Of a DNA stretch of 58,418 nucleotides, positions 1 through 8,377 are shown piece by piece; the stretch's first letter is position 1, and each line of letters begins with the position of its first letter. A program made the translations under genes and the position numbers. The notes below the pieces were generated by a model. It was not told the DNA's origin, made no database searches, and saw only the letters and a list, made by a program, of their open reading frames with translations. The DNA comes from an uncultured bacterium (GTDB lineage: Bacteria; Bacillota; Clostridia; Lachnospirales; Lachnospiraceae). The DNA lies in assembly GCA_905216215.1 (NCBI GenBank), contig CAJMSZ010000013.1, positions 1-58,418 on the forward strand, read 5' to 3'.

Positions 1-345
1 AGCTTCCACAGCAGCATCTTTCGAAAACAGTGTCGTAAAGGCACCACATACAAATGGAGTGAACACTTCTGTCTTCATCCCAACATGACGGAAAATATCG
101 GATACATAAATGCAGTTCATAACTGTCGCAAGCATTCCGATCTGATCAGCCTTGGTCCGGTCAATGGTCTCACTGGTTCTGCCTCTCCAGAAATTCCCGC
201 CTCCGGTCACAATTGCAACCTGTATACCCTGGTCCACAATCTTTTTTACCTGTTCAGCAACTCCAATACATGTTGCTTCATCAAATCCTGTCTTTTTATC
301 GCCTGCAAGGGCTTCTCCACTTAATTTTAAAAGAACTCTTTTCAT
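1..345 (-). CDS. pyrH: UMP kinase, 5' part (runs off left edge)
   Basis: UMP kinase phosphorylates UMP to UDP in pyrimidine nucleotide synthesis. Only the first 115 residues lie in the window. The N-terminus MKRVLLKLSGEAL is the amino-acid-kinase start typical of PyrH, followed by VTGGGNFWRGR and DQIGMLATVMNCIY, which are also characteristic. The ATG at 345 follows a GGGAG ribosome binding site. PyrH normally sits directly after rpsB-tsf; here those genes are about 12 kb away at 12.5-14.4 kb, and pyrH has its own good promoter. The 3' end, and whether frr follows, cannot be seen. Confidence 0.95.
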   Translation of the reverse strand, partial: MKRVLLKLSGEALAGDKKTGFDEATCIGVAEQVKKIVDQGIQVAIVTGGGNFWRGRTSETIDRTKADQIGMLATVMNCIYVSDIFRHVGMKTEVFTPFVCGAFTTLFSKDAAVEA

Positions 346-377
346 ATGTCTTTGCTCCCGTCTCAATTTCTCCGTAC

Positions 378-411
378 ATTATAGCATAGAAAACACCAAA
401 AGTGAAGTCAA
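378..411 (-). promoter_or_regulatory. Probable pyrH promoter
   Basis: On the minus strand, TTGACT (406-411) is followed after 17 nt by TATGCT and directly by an extended -10, TGCTATAAT (378-386). The -35 abuts the stop codon of the upstream transporter gene. It lies about 35-65 nt before the pyrH ATG and gives pyrH an initiation point independent of rpsB-tsf. Confidence 0.75.
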
Positions 412-1317
412 TTATTGTCTGTAGCTCTTCGGAGTCTTTGAAGGAAGCTGTGCTAAAATAATTGCCGCAAACATCAGCACGCAGCCCACAATCTCTTTTC
501 CTGCCAGCGTCTGTCCAAGAATCACCCACCCTGCAAGAACGGAGAACACGGACTCAAGACTCAGAATCAGAGAAGCTACTGTCGGATCTACATCTTTCTG
601 CGCTATAATCTGAAGTGTGTAACCTACACCACAAGACATAATTCCGGCATACAGAAGTGGTGCCCATGCTGCTAAAATCGTAGGAATTTCTGGCTTTTCA
701 CTGATAAGCATCGGAATTCCGGACAACGCTCCTGCAACGAAAAACTGAATACAGGACAATTTCATTCCATTTACCTTTGGTGAAAAATAATCGATTACTA
801 AAATATGAATAGCAAATACAAGCGCGCACAATACAACAAAAAAATCACCTTTTCCAATTTTCAATTCATCTGTAATGCACTGCAAATATAGTCCAGCTAC
901 CGCAATTGCCACACTAATACATATACGACTGGAAACTTTTTTTCTAAGAAAAATCCCAAAAACAGGAACCAGAACAATGTAAAGCGCTGTGATAAATCCA
1001 GCTTTTCCGACTGTGGTATACTTGATACCAATCTGCTGAAGATTCGACGCAACACAGAGCGCAACTCCGCAGCAAATGCCTCCTGTTAACAGTGTGTGAA
1101 TGTCTTCCGGTTTTCTTTTACCCTCATCTGTCTTTTCTTTTTTATCAAAAAACATAATACAGGGAATCAACACAATACCTCCCATAATTGAACGAATACA
1201 ATTGAATGTAAATGGTCCAATGTAATTCATACCAACACTTTGTGCCACGAAAGCCATTCCCCAGACCAGTGCAGTCAACACCAACAGAATTGTACTCTTT
1301 AGACTTACTTTTTTCAT
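412..1317 (-). CDS. EamA/DMT-family membrane transporter
   Basis: A 301-residue integral membrane protein with about ten hydrophobic segments arranged as two EamA repeats, the hallmark of drug/metabolite transporters. It begins STILLVLTALVWGMAFVAQS, and the second repeat contains DPTVASLILSLESVFSVLAG, a common EamA signature. Members export amino acids or other metabolites; the substrate cannot be read from sequence. I start at the ATG at 1317 rather than the one 15 nt upstream, because AGAAGGA sits just before the former. It follows the Dus-like gene by about 55 nt and may be cotranscribed with it. Confidence 0.85.
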   Translation of the reverse strand: MKKVSLKSTILLVLTALVWGMAFVAQSVGMNYIGPFTFNCIRSIMGGIVLIPCIMFFDKKEKTDEGKRKPEDIHTLLTGGICCGVALCVASNLQQIGIKYTTVGKAGFITALYIVLVPVFGIFLRKKVSSRICISVAIAVAGLYLQCITDELKIGKGDFFVVLCALVFAIHILVIDYFSPKVNGMKLSCIQFFVAGALSGIPMLISEKPEIPTILAAWAPLLYAGIMSCGVGYTLQIIAQKDVDPTVASLILSLESVFSVLAGWVILGQTLAGKEIVGCVLMFAAIILAQLPSKTPKSYRQ

Positions 1318-1371
1318 AGCTTCCTTCTCCATTTCATTTTAATTTTAATGAAAGATGCCTTCACAACCTCA

Positions 1372-2316
1372 TTATATACATAAAAAAATCTGTTCAACTG
1401 CTTTTTCATATTCTTCCAGATTCTTTGAGCGTTTCATATTTTGTACCACTTCCATCGACATCTGGAATGTACCTGAATTTTCCAATGACAAAAGTGTAAA
1501 GTTCCAAAGTTCCTTCATCTTGAAAATTGCATTTTCTTCTGTATGAAGAGACTGCAGATACCCCTCCAGCAATGCATCGTGGAAGCAGTGATACACGGCC
1601 CTGTTATATTTTATATTTTCTTTGAGGCTTCCAAGTAATCCCGGAAAAAATAAAATACCGCGTCCTATCATCAGAGTCTGCTCTTCTGGAAAATGTGTCT
1701 TCCAATCCTGATAATCTTTTTTCGTAAAAATATCACCATTATAGCAGACTGGATTGTGACTTTCTATCTTCGCTTTTTCGTAGGCATTCCAATCAGGGCG
1801 GTTCTTATAATAATCTTTTTGCACTCTTGGATGGATGATTAACTCCTCAAGCGGATACTGATTATAAATGTTCAATAATGCCTCAAATTCATCTGAATCC
1901 CAAAATCCAATCCTTGTCTTAAGAGAAATTTTTATAGAAAGCTTCTGAAAGATTTCATCTAAAAAACACTTTAATTTATCCGGTTCTTTTAGAAAACCGG
2001 CTCCTCGTCCCTTTGCCACTACGGTTTTAGAAGGACATCCCAGATTCAGATTCACCTCATCATATCCCATACTCTGCAGCTGCCTTGCCGTCTGTATAAA
2101 ATCTTCCGCACGGTTGGTAAGAATTTGCGGAACCACACGCATTCCAATATTATGTTCTGGTAGTATATCGTTCAGTTCCCATGGCGCTAACCTTCCTTTT
2201 GGATTCGGTGAAATAAATGGCAGAAAATATTTATCAAAGGGTTCAAAATATTTGTGGTATGCATTACGATAAACATACCCGCCAATGCCTTCCATAGGTG
2301 CCATATAAAACTGCAT
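1372..2316 (-). CDS. tRNA-dihydrouridine synthase family protein
   Basis: Dus enzymes reduce uridines in tRNA D-loops using FMN and NADPH. The 314-residue protein opens with MQFYMAPMEGIGG (FMN-binding start of the barrel) and carries NLGCPSKTVVAKGRG with the catalytic Cys, a Lys in SLKTRIGF, IHPRVQKDYY, YNGDIF and IGRGIL. These fit a Dus TIM barrel, although the clade is not DusA, DusB or DusC as I know them. The start at 2316 has GAGGAA just upstream and lies 1 nt after the trmO stop, implying translational coupling. The pairing with TrmO makes a small tRNA-modification operon. Confidence 0.85.
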   Translation of the reverse strand: MQFYMAPMEGIGGYVYRNAYHKYFEPFDKYFLPFISPNPKGRLAPWELNDILPEHNIGMRVVPQILTNRAEDFIQTARQLQSMGYDEVNLNLGCPSKTVVAKGRGAGFLKEPDKLKCFLDEIFQKLSIKISLKTRIGFWDSDEFEALLNIYNQYPLEELIIHPRVQKDYYKNRPDWNAYEKAKIESHNPVCYNGDIFTKKDYQDWKTHFPEEQTLMIGRGILFFPGLLGSLKENIKYNRAVYHCFHDALLEGYLQSLHTEENAIFKMKELWNFTLLSLENSGTFQMSMEVVQNMKRSKNLEEYEKAVEQIFLCI

Positions 2317-2317
2317 C

Positions 2318-3010
2318 TTATTCCTCATTTCTTTGCTGATCTATCTTCAAAACAATTAAATTTCTCTGTTCCACACGGAATTTGATTTCCATTCCATCAT
2401 AACTCATTCCGTAAATACGCTCTGCATCCTCCTGATAAGATGGTCTGGGATCCTGCCTTAAAATCTGTGTCAGTTCCTGTTTCTTCTCTTCTCCATAAGG
2501 AAAAGGTGCTTCCCACTGCACACGAAGCGCATAATCCTTTGTTTCTTCCGTAAAACCATCAGACGCATCCATATGACAGTCCACATAAGGCAGATATGGC
2601 TTGATGTCATATACGGGCGTTCCATTCATCATATCTGCACCGGACACGATTAGAACCGTTCCCCGGTCATCCGTCTTCCGCACTTCCAGTAATTTCACAC
2701 TAGACAAACCGATTGGATTGGGGCGGAACGGAGACCTTGTTGCAAATACGCCCATCCGTTTATTGCCGCCTAGTCTCGGGGGGCGGACAGTCGGATGCCA
2801 TTTTTCCTGTTTCACCATGGAAAATCCCCAGATCAGCCAGAGATATGTGTATCCTTCTATGCCCCGAAGTGCCTCTGCATTCTGATATTCCGGTTCAAAT
2901 ACAATCTCTGCTTTCGTTTTTGCCAGACCGCTCTGCCTCGGAATACCGAATTTTTCAGTAAAACCGGAAGAAATTCTTGCAATCACTTTCAAATCCAGAT
3001 TCTCTTTCAT
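2318..3010 (-). CDS. trmO: tRNA (t6A37) N6-methyltransferase TrmO
   Basis: TrmO (TsaA/YaeB family) uses S-adenosylmethionine to methylate t6A at position 37 of tRNA-Thr. Motifs visible in the 230-residue protein are GIPRQSGL, GYTYLWLIWGF, the family block HPTVRPPRLGGNKRMGVFAT with RSPFRPNPIGLS after it, and DIKPYLPYVD near the C-terminus. The ATG at 3010 is chosen over an in-frame TTG 6 nt upstream because the AAAGG site is better spaced. It sits immediately ahead of the Dus-like gene. Confidence 0.9.
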   Translation of the reverse strand: MKENLDLKVIARISSGFTEKFGIPRQSGLAKTKAEIVFEPEYQNAEALRGIEGYTYLWLIWGFSMVKQEKWHPTVRPPRLGGNKRMGVFATRSPFRPNPIGLSSVKLLEVRKTDDRGTVLIVSGADMMNGTPVYDIKPYLPYVDCHMDASDGFTEETKDYALRVQWEAPFPYGEEKKQELTQILRQDPRPSYQEDAERIYGMSYDGMEIKFRVEQRNLIVLKIDQQRNEE

Positions 3011-3114
3011 TTTCAATCTGCCTTTCTGTAGTTTTACTTATATCAATCTGCTAATATAACTATTTTTATCCACCTTTGATACACTGGTTTTTATATTATC
3101 ACGAATAATTTTCA

Positions 3115-3143
3115 TTGTAAAATGATTCTTTTCTATTTATACT
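3115..3143 (+). promoter_or_regulatory. Probable promoter of hydroxy-acid oxidase gene
   Basis: TTGTAA (3115-3120), a 17-nt spacer and TATACT (3138-3143), about 35 nt upstream of the start codon. An AGGATG ribosome binding site lies at 3165-3170. Confidence 0.6.
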
Positions 3144-3178
3144 GAAGACATCAATTTTCTTGAAAGGATGAATGATGT

Positions 3179-4195
3179 ATGAATTATAATGAAATGCTGC
3201 TTCAGGCAAGAAGCTGTATCGGTTCTTACTGTAAAGCCTGTAATGTCTGCAATGGAAAGGCATGCCGCAACCAGATTCCGGGACCAGGCGCCAAAGGTGT
3301 TGGCGATACTGCCATCCGCAATTATGATAAATGGCAGGAAATCCGTGTCAACATGGACACACTCTGTGAAGGGGGAGAACCGGACACTTCTGTTAAATTA
3401 TTCGGAAAAAAATTGCGTTTTCCATTTTTTGCAGGTCCCGTAGGTGCTGTTAATCTACATTACAGCGATAAATATGACGATATTTCCTATAATCAGATGC
3501 TGGTTTCCACCTGTAAATCCAGTGGAATCGCTGCATTTACCGGTGACGGAACCAATCCACTGGTCATGCAGGCAGCCACTAAAGCAATTAAAGAAAATGA
3601 CGGATTCGGCATTCCGACCATCAAACCGTGGAATCTGGATACCATTAAAGATAAACTCTCTCTTGTGATAGATGCTGACGCTTTTGCAGTGGCTATGGAT
3701 GTTGACGCTGCCGGACTTCCGTTTTTGAAAAATATGAATCCACCTGCAGGAAGTAAATCTGTAGAAGAACTTCGTGAAATCATATCCCTTTCCAACATTC
3801 CGTTTATCGTAAAAGGAATTATGACGGTAAAGGGTGCTCTGAAAGCCAAAGAAGCCGGGGCTTCTGCTATTGTAGTATCTAACCACGGAGGTCGTGTTCT
3901 TGACCAGTGTCCTGCGACTGCCGAGGTATTGGAAGAAATCGCTTCTACTGTAGGAGATTCGATGACTATTCTTGTGGACGGAGGTATCCGTTCTGGTACG
4001 GATGTATTCAAGGCGCTCGCCTTGGGTGCTGATGGGGTTCTGATCTGCCGTCCATTCGTTGTAGCTGCCTATGGCGGTGGCACCGATGGAATACAGACCT
4101 ACATTAACAAGATTGGTATGGAATTAAAAGATACTATGCAGATGTGCGGTGCTCACTCTGTTTCCGAAATCACAAGAGGTATGATTCGTATATAA
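3179..4195 (+). CDS. FMN-dependent alpha-hydroxy-acid oxidizing protein, Cys-rich N-terminus
   Basis: A 338-residue member of the FMN alpha-hydroxy-acid oxidase/dehydrogenase superfamily. The C-terminal half carries IVVSNHGGRVLDQ with the catalytic His and the Arg that binds the carboxylate, then LVDGGIRSGTDVFKALALGA, the FMN-phosphate region. FIVKGIMT supplies the conserved Lys. The N-terminus has five cysteines, C13 and then C18-x2-C21-x2-C24-x4-C29, absent from classical glycolate or lactate oxidases and suggestive of a metal or Fe-S site. In a strict anaerobe an O2-linked oxidase is unlikely, so a dehydrogenase role is inferred. It is monocistronic with its own promoter and terminator. 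The substrate is unknown. Confidence 0.85.
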   Translation: MNYNEMLLQARSCIGSYCKACNVCNGKACRNQIPGPGAKGVGDTAIRNYDKWQEIRVNMDTLCEGGEPDTSVKLFGKKLRFPFFAGPVGAVNLHYSDKYDDISYNQMLVSTCKSSGIAAFTGDGTNPLVMQAATKAIKENDGFGIPTIKPWNLDTIKDKLSLVIDADAFAVAMDVDAAGLPFLKNMNPPAGSKSVEELREIISLSNIPFIVKGIMTVKGALKAKEAGASAIVVSNHGGRVLDQCPATAEVLEEIASTVGDSMTILVDGGIRSGTDVFKALALGADGVLICRPFVVAAYGGGTDGIQTYINKIGMELKDTMQMCGAHSVSEITRGMIRI

Positions 4196-4211
4196 TCAAA
4201 TATTTTAAAAA

Positions 4212-4251
4212 AAAGAACTGTTTCTTCATTCTGTGATGAATACAGTTCTTT
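4212..4251. terminator. Bidirectional terminator
   Basis: Perfect 10-bp stem AAAGAACTGT (4212-4221) / ACAGTTCTTT (4242-4251), with T-runs on both strands. It serves the plus-strand oxidase gene and the minus-strand operon ending with the MATE gene. Confidence 0.85.
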
Positions 4252-4276
4252 TTATACAAAGTATATTTCTAATATT

Positions 4277-5680
4277 TCATGATACCTCATCTGTAATAAT
4301 TCTTTTTGCCCAAACCCCGGAGTGTAAAAGTTTTAATCCGATTAATACTTTTAATCCATCTGCAAACTGTACACAAAAATAAATTGCCACAATGGAGAGT
4401 TCACTCCATCTACACAATGTAAATGCCAGTGGAAATGATATTACCCAGGTATATACACAGTCAAACAAGAAGGTAATCATTGTCTTGCCACCTGATCGCA
4501 GCGTAAAATAGGTTACATGTACAAATGCATGAAGCGGAAGTGCAGCACCGGCAACCACAAGAAGTCTGGTAGTCAATTCCGAAACCGCTTCCTCAGCATG
4601 ATAAATCATTGGAATATATGGTGCACTTAATATAATTGCAAGTCCAATTAGCATATGTAAGATTACAGTGAAGAAAATCAGTTTCGTATCTGTATCTTTT
4701 GCCTCATCTATTTTTCCCGCTCCCAAAAGCTGACCTACTATGATGGATACTGCCGAACCCATCGCAGTCATGATTACACAGAATAAATTCCATACTGTAC
4801 TCGTTATATTTGTTGCCGCAACAACAATAAGTCCTTTTGTAGAATAACTTTGGTTAATCATGGTAGTTCCAAGACTCCACAGAATTTCGTTTAAAATAAG
4901 CGGTGTCCCTGTCACAAATATTTGTTTTACAATTATCTTTGGAATGAAGAAAGATTGATATGCTCCATCGATGAAAATAAATCTGTGTTTATTTCTTTCC
5001 GTTCGTATCATTAAGAAGATAGCTTCTGTATAACGTGAAATAACCGTTCCTATCGCTGCACCTGTAACACCAAGTTTTGGCGCGCCAAAATTTCCAAAAA
5101 TTAAACAATAATTCAGAAAAAGATTCATCAAAATAGCAATACAGCTTGCAATCATCGGTGAAAATGTCTCTCCGGTTTCCCGCAAAGTACTTGCATAAGT
5201 TTGAGAAATTACAAAAGGAATCAATCCAATAAGCATAACAGCCAGATAATGTTCTGCTTCACTTAACGTATAAGAAAGGTTTCCTCCCGACTCCGTCTCG
5301 GTCAAGAATAAAGAGATTAAATTCGTATCCCATGTTTTCAGAATAAAAATAGCGCTTACCGTTGCCGCAAAAGTAAACAGCATTTTAAACCGAAAAGTAA
5401 ATCGGACACCTTCGTGATCACCTTTTCCATAAAATTGTGCTCCATAGATAGAAGCACCCGATACTCCGCCAAACACAGCAAGAGAATATACGAATAACAG
5501 TTGATTAACAATGGCAACTCCGGACATAGATTCTGTTCCAAGTTGACCTACCATAACATTGTCAATCAAATTGACGAAATTTGCTATTCCCTGCTGAATA
5601 ATAATGGGGAATACAAGTATCAATAATCTATGATAAAAATTTTTGTCTCCAATAAACTTCTTTTTAAAATGCTGAAACAT
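4277..5680 (-). CDS. MATE-family efflux transporter
   Basis: A 467-residue membrane protein with about twelve hydrophobic helices in two homologous halves. LLILVFPIIIQQGIANFVNL followed by DNVMVGQLGTESMSGVA is the typical MATE N-terminal signature, and ETFSPMIASCIAILMNLFLN matches the mid-region. MATE proteins export cationic compounds by Na+ or H+ antiport. It starts 23 nt after pxpA with no terminator between, so it is probably the last gene of the oxoprolinase operon. Whether it has a role there, for example exporting a product, is unknown. Confidence 0.88.
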   Translation of the reverse strand: MFQHFKKKFIGDKNFYHRLLILVFPIIIQQGIANFVNLIDNVMVGQLGTESMSGVAIVNQLLFVYSLAVFGGVSGASIYGAQFYGKGDHEGVRFTFRFKMLFTFAATVSAIFILKTWDTNLISLFLTETESGGNLSYTLSEAEHYLAVMLIGLIPFVISQTYASTLRETGETFSPMIASCIAILMNLFLNYCLIFGNFGAPKLGVTGAAIGTVISRYTEAIFLMIRTERNKHRFIFIDGAYQSFFIPKIIVKQIFVTGTPLILNEILWSLGTTMINQSYSTKGLIVVAATNITSTVWNLFCVIMTAMGSAVSIIVGQLLGAGKIDEAKDTDTKLIFFTVILHMLIGLAIILSAPYIPMIYHAEEAVSELTTRLLVVAGAALPLHAFVHVTYFTLRSGGKTMITFLFDCVYTWVISFPLAFTLCRWSELSIVAIYFCVQFADGLKVLIGLKLLHSGVWAKRIITDEVS

Positions 5681-5703
5681 CTTTTCCTCTATTCTGAACC
5701 AAC

Positions 5704-6474
5704 CTACGATACAATTTCTGCCAGCGGTTTAATTGCAATCTGCTCATCAGTCAGTTTCTCCCGTATTTTTTCCACAAATTCTAGTGCCTTAACTCCATCT
5801 CCATGTACACATACAGAGTCTGCTTTTATTGAAATATCTTTTCCGGTAATTGCAGTAAGCTTGTTTTCTTTTATCATCCGCACAACTCTGGCAAGTGCTT
5901 CATTTTCATCGGTAATAACTGCTCCTTCTTTTCTGCGGTTTACCAGAGTACCATCTTCTTCATATGCACGGTCCGAGAAAAATTCCAATGCAGTCCGAAG
6001 TCCGATATCTTGTCCGGCACGAACCAATTCTCCACCTGAAAGAGCAAGTACAATCAAATCTTTGTCAAATTCATAGATTGCTTCGCAGATTCCTCTTGCA
6101 AGTTCATAATCCTTTGCCGCCATATTATATAAAGCTCCATGTGGCTTTACATGCTGTAGCTTCACTCCCTGCGTTCTGCAGAATGCATCAAGGGCTCCAA
6201 GCTGATACAAAGTATATGCCTTTGCTTCTGCCGGAGATACACTTAAATTTCTTCTTCCAAATCCCATCAAATCCGGGAATCCCGGATGTGCTCCGACTGC
6301 TGTTCCGAATTTCTTTGTCATAGTAATGGTTTTCTGCATGACGATTGGGTCTGAGGCATGATAGCCACAAGCTACATTTGCAGAAGAAATCAACGGAATT
6401 ACTTCCTCATCCATACCGATTTTATAATTTCCAAAACTTTCTCCCAAATCGCAATTCAAGTCTATCTGATACAA
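5704..6474 (-). CDS. pxpA: 5-oxoprolinase subunit A (LamB/YcsF family)
   Basis: PxpA is the LamB/YcsF-family subunit of the prokaryotic ATP-dependent 5-oxoprolinase, which opens 5-oxoproline to glutamate together with PxpB and PxpC. Family motifs are IDLNCDLGESFG at the N-terminus, ANVACGYHASDP, VGAHPGFPDLMGFGRR, HVKPHGALYN, FSDRAYEEDGTLVNR and VCVHGD. I place the start at the TTG at 6474: it follows AAGGAG with 8-nt spacing, gives 256 residues as expected for the family, and starts directly at the conserved block. The accC stop lies 14 nt upstream. Confidence 0.93.
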   Translation of the reverse strand: MYQIDLNCDLGESFGNYKIGMDEEVIPLISSANVACGYHASDPIVMQKTITMTKKFGTAVGAHPGFPDLMGFGRRNLSVSPAEAKAYTLYQLGALDAFCRTQGVKLQHVKPHGALYNMAAKDYELARGICEAIYEFDKDLIVLALSGGELVRAGQDIGLRTALEFFSDRAYEEDGTLVNRRKEGAVITDENEALARVVRMIKENKLTAITGKDISIKADSVCVHGDGVKALEFVEKIREKLTDEQIAIKPLAEIVS

Positions 6475-6488
6475 TGTTCTCTCTCCTT

Positions 6489-7844
6489 CTACCGCTCTTG
6501 TCCGAGCTTTAAAATATTGGCAATAAATCCCGTATCCGCCTCTCCTGCCACAAAAACAGGATTGCACATGATCTGATACTGGAAATCCAGATTCGTATTG
6601 ATACCCATTACCACCATCTCATCCAGAGCTGCACGCATTTTCGCAATAGCAAGTTCACGGTTCTGGGCATGTACAATCACTTTGGCTATCATAGAATCAT
6701 ATTCCGATGGAATGGTATAACCAGCGTAAAGTCCCGTGTCTACTCTTACACCATTTCCCGCAGGCAAATGAATATGAGTTACTTTTCCCGGGCTTGGCAT
6801 AAAGTTCTTTTCCGGCATTTCTGCATTGACACGACATTCAATAGCATGACCGCGAAGCCGTACATCCTCCTGGGTAAAGCTCAACGGCTCTCCCATGGCA
6901 ACCCGAATCTGTTCAATAATCAAATCGGTGCCCGTTACCATCTCGGTTACACCATGCTCTACCTGAATTCTGGTATTCATTTCCATAAAGAAAAATTCAC
7001 CTTTTGGACTTACAATAAATTCAATGGTTCCTGCATTGGTATAATTAACCGTTTTCGCTGCCAAAATGGCATATTCATTCATTTTCTGCCGAGTTTCTTC
7101 GGTAATTGCCGGAGATGGCGACTCTTCAATAAGCTTCTGATGATTCCTCTGCACCGAACAGTCACGTTCCCCAAGCGCTACCACATTTCCCTGAGTGTCT
7201 GCCATAATCTGGATTTCTACATGGCGCGGATTTTCTACAAAACGCTCGATATACATGGTATCGTCGCCAAAAGCATTTGCAGATTCTCTCTGTGCCATAT
7301 TGAACTGAAATTCAAATTCTTCCTCGTCGTGGGCAACACGCATTCCTTTTCCGCCACCACCCGAAGATGCCTTGATCATAACCGGATACCCAATATCATG
7401 CGCCAGTTCTTTTCCTGTCTTGGCATCATACACCGGTTCTTTTGTTCCCGGGACAACAGGAACTCCCGCTTCCATCATAGTCTTTCGTGCCTGGGATTTA
7501 TTTCCCATCTTATCTATGACATCTGCCTCGGGTCCGATAAATGTAATTCCATTTTCCTGGCATTTGCGAACAAACTCGCTATTCTCTGACAAAAAACCAA
7601 AACCAGGGTGAATGGCATCTGCTCCTATATTTTTCGCTGCTGTAATAATCTGGTCCATGTTCAGGTAACTGTTTCTTGCAGGTCCTTCCCCAATACAGAT
7701 TCTCTGGTCTGCAAGCTGCACATGCAAACTTCCTGCATCTTCTTTGGAATATACCGCTACACTGCGGATTCCCATATTCCTGCAGGCACGGATAATTCGG
7801 ACTGCGATTTCCCCTCGGTTGGCGATTAATACTTTCTGAAACAT
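6489..7844 (-). CDS. accC: Biotin carboxylase subunit (AccC-like), in oxoprolinase operon
   Basis: Biotin carboxylase uses ATP and bicarbonate to carboxylate biotin on the carrier protein. The 451 residues show the N-terminal fold FQKVLIANRGEIAVRIIRAC, the ATP-grasp glycine loop KASSGGGGKGMR, HVEIQIMAD, ERDCSVQRNHQKLIEE and EMNTRIQVEHGVTEM. The last motif usually reads EHPVTE; here Gly replaces Pro. The gene lies between accB and pxpA with 14-19 nt gaps, and no accA/accD carboxyltransferase genes are nearby. It may therefore serve PxpB-PxpC (whose homologues form the urea carboxylase transferase) rather than, or as well as, acetyl-CoA carboxylase. Confidence 0.93.
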   Translation of the reverse strand: MFQKVLIANRGEIAVRIIRACRNMGIRSVAVYSKEDAGSLHVQLADQRICIGEGPARNSYLNMDQIITAAKNIGADAIHPGFGFLSENSEFVRKCQENGITFIGPEADVIDKMGNKSQARKTMMEAGVPVVPGTKEPVYDAKTGKELAHDIGYPVMIKASSGGGGKGMRVAHDEEEFEFQFNMAQRESANAFGDDTMYIERFVENPRHVEIQIMADTQGNVVALGERDCSVQRNHQKLIEESPSPAITEETRQKMNEYAILAAKTVNYTNAGTIEFIVSPKGEFFFMEMNTRIQVEHGVTEMVTGTDLIIEQIRVAMGEPLSFTQEDVRLRGHAIECRVNAEMPEKNFMPSPGKVTHIHLPAGNGVRVDTGLYAGYTIPSEYDSMIAKVIVHAQNRELAIAKMRAALDEMVVMGINTNLDFQYQIMCNPVFVAGEADTGFIANILKLGQER

Positions 7845-7863
7845 CTTTCCAACCTCCTTGCTC

Positions 7864-8310
7864 CTATAACTTCTTTACTCTGAATAATGGCTGGCCGTAT
7901 TCCACTTTCTGCTCATTGCTTACCAGAATTGCCTCAATTTCGCAATCATAGTCACTCTGAATCTCATTCATCAGCTTCATGGCTTCCAGAATACAGACCG
8001 TCTGACCTGCCTTCACATGGTCACCCACTCTTACAAATGCCGGAATATCCGGTGCCTCAGCAGAATAGAATGTACCTACAATTGGTGAAGTGATAAATAG
8101 GATTTCATCTTCTGCGTCCTCTTCTTCAGCCGGTGCTACTGCATTTGTAACAGGCGCTGCCGGCGGAGCTGCAATCATTCCCGCTCCCACAATCGGCGGA
8201 TGATTCAGTTTGCTCATTGTGATTTTCAAATCACCCTCTTCAATAGAAAATTCTGTGAGTGAAGAATTTTCTATAATGTTCACAAGACCTTCTATTTTCT
8301 CTAAATCCAT
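7864..8310 (-). CDS. accB: Biotin carboxyl carrier protein (AccB-like)
   Basis: A 148-residue biotin carrier. The N-terminal 35 residues (LVNIIENSSLTEFSIEEGD) are AccB-like, followed by an Ala/Pro/Glu-rich linker at about residues 47-68 and a C-terminal biotinyl domain from about residue 72. The biotin attachment site is EAMKLMNE, with Lys112 modified. AAAGGAAGC precedes the ATG. It sits 66 nt after pxpC and 19 nt before accC, in the middle of the pxp operon, so the carboxybiotin it carries is plausibly delivered to PxpB-PxpC. Confidence 0.93.
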   Translation of the reverse strand: MDLEKIEGLVNIIENSSLTEFSIEEGDLKITMSKLNHPPIVGAGMIAAPPAAPVTNAVAPAEEEDAEDEILFITSPIVGTFYSAEAPDIPAFVRVGDHVKAGQTVCILEAMKLMNEIQSDYDCEIEAILVSNEQKVEYGQPLFRVKKL

Positions 8311-8377
8311 TTACTATGCTTCCTTTCTACATGTCTATATGCTATATATCTATATATTTCTCAGTGTATTTCCTAAT

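Noticed and set aside
6669..7589. A 306-codon plus-strand open frame
   Set aside because: It lies antisense inside accC, has no recognisable protein features, and is rich in rare residues as expected for a shadow frame.
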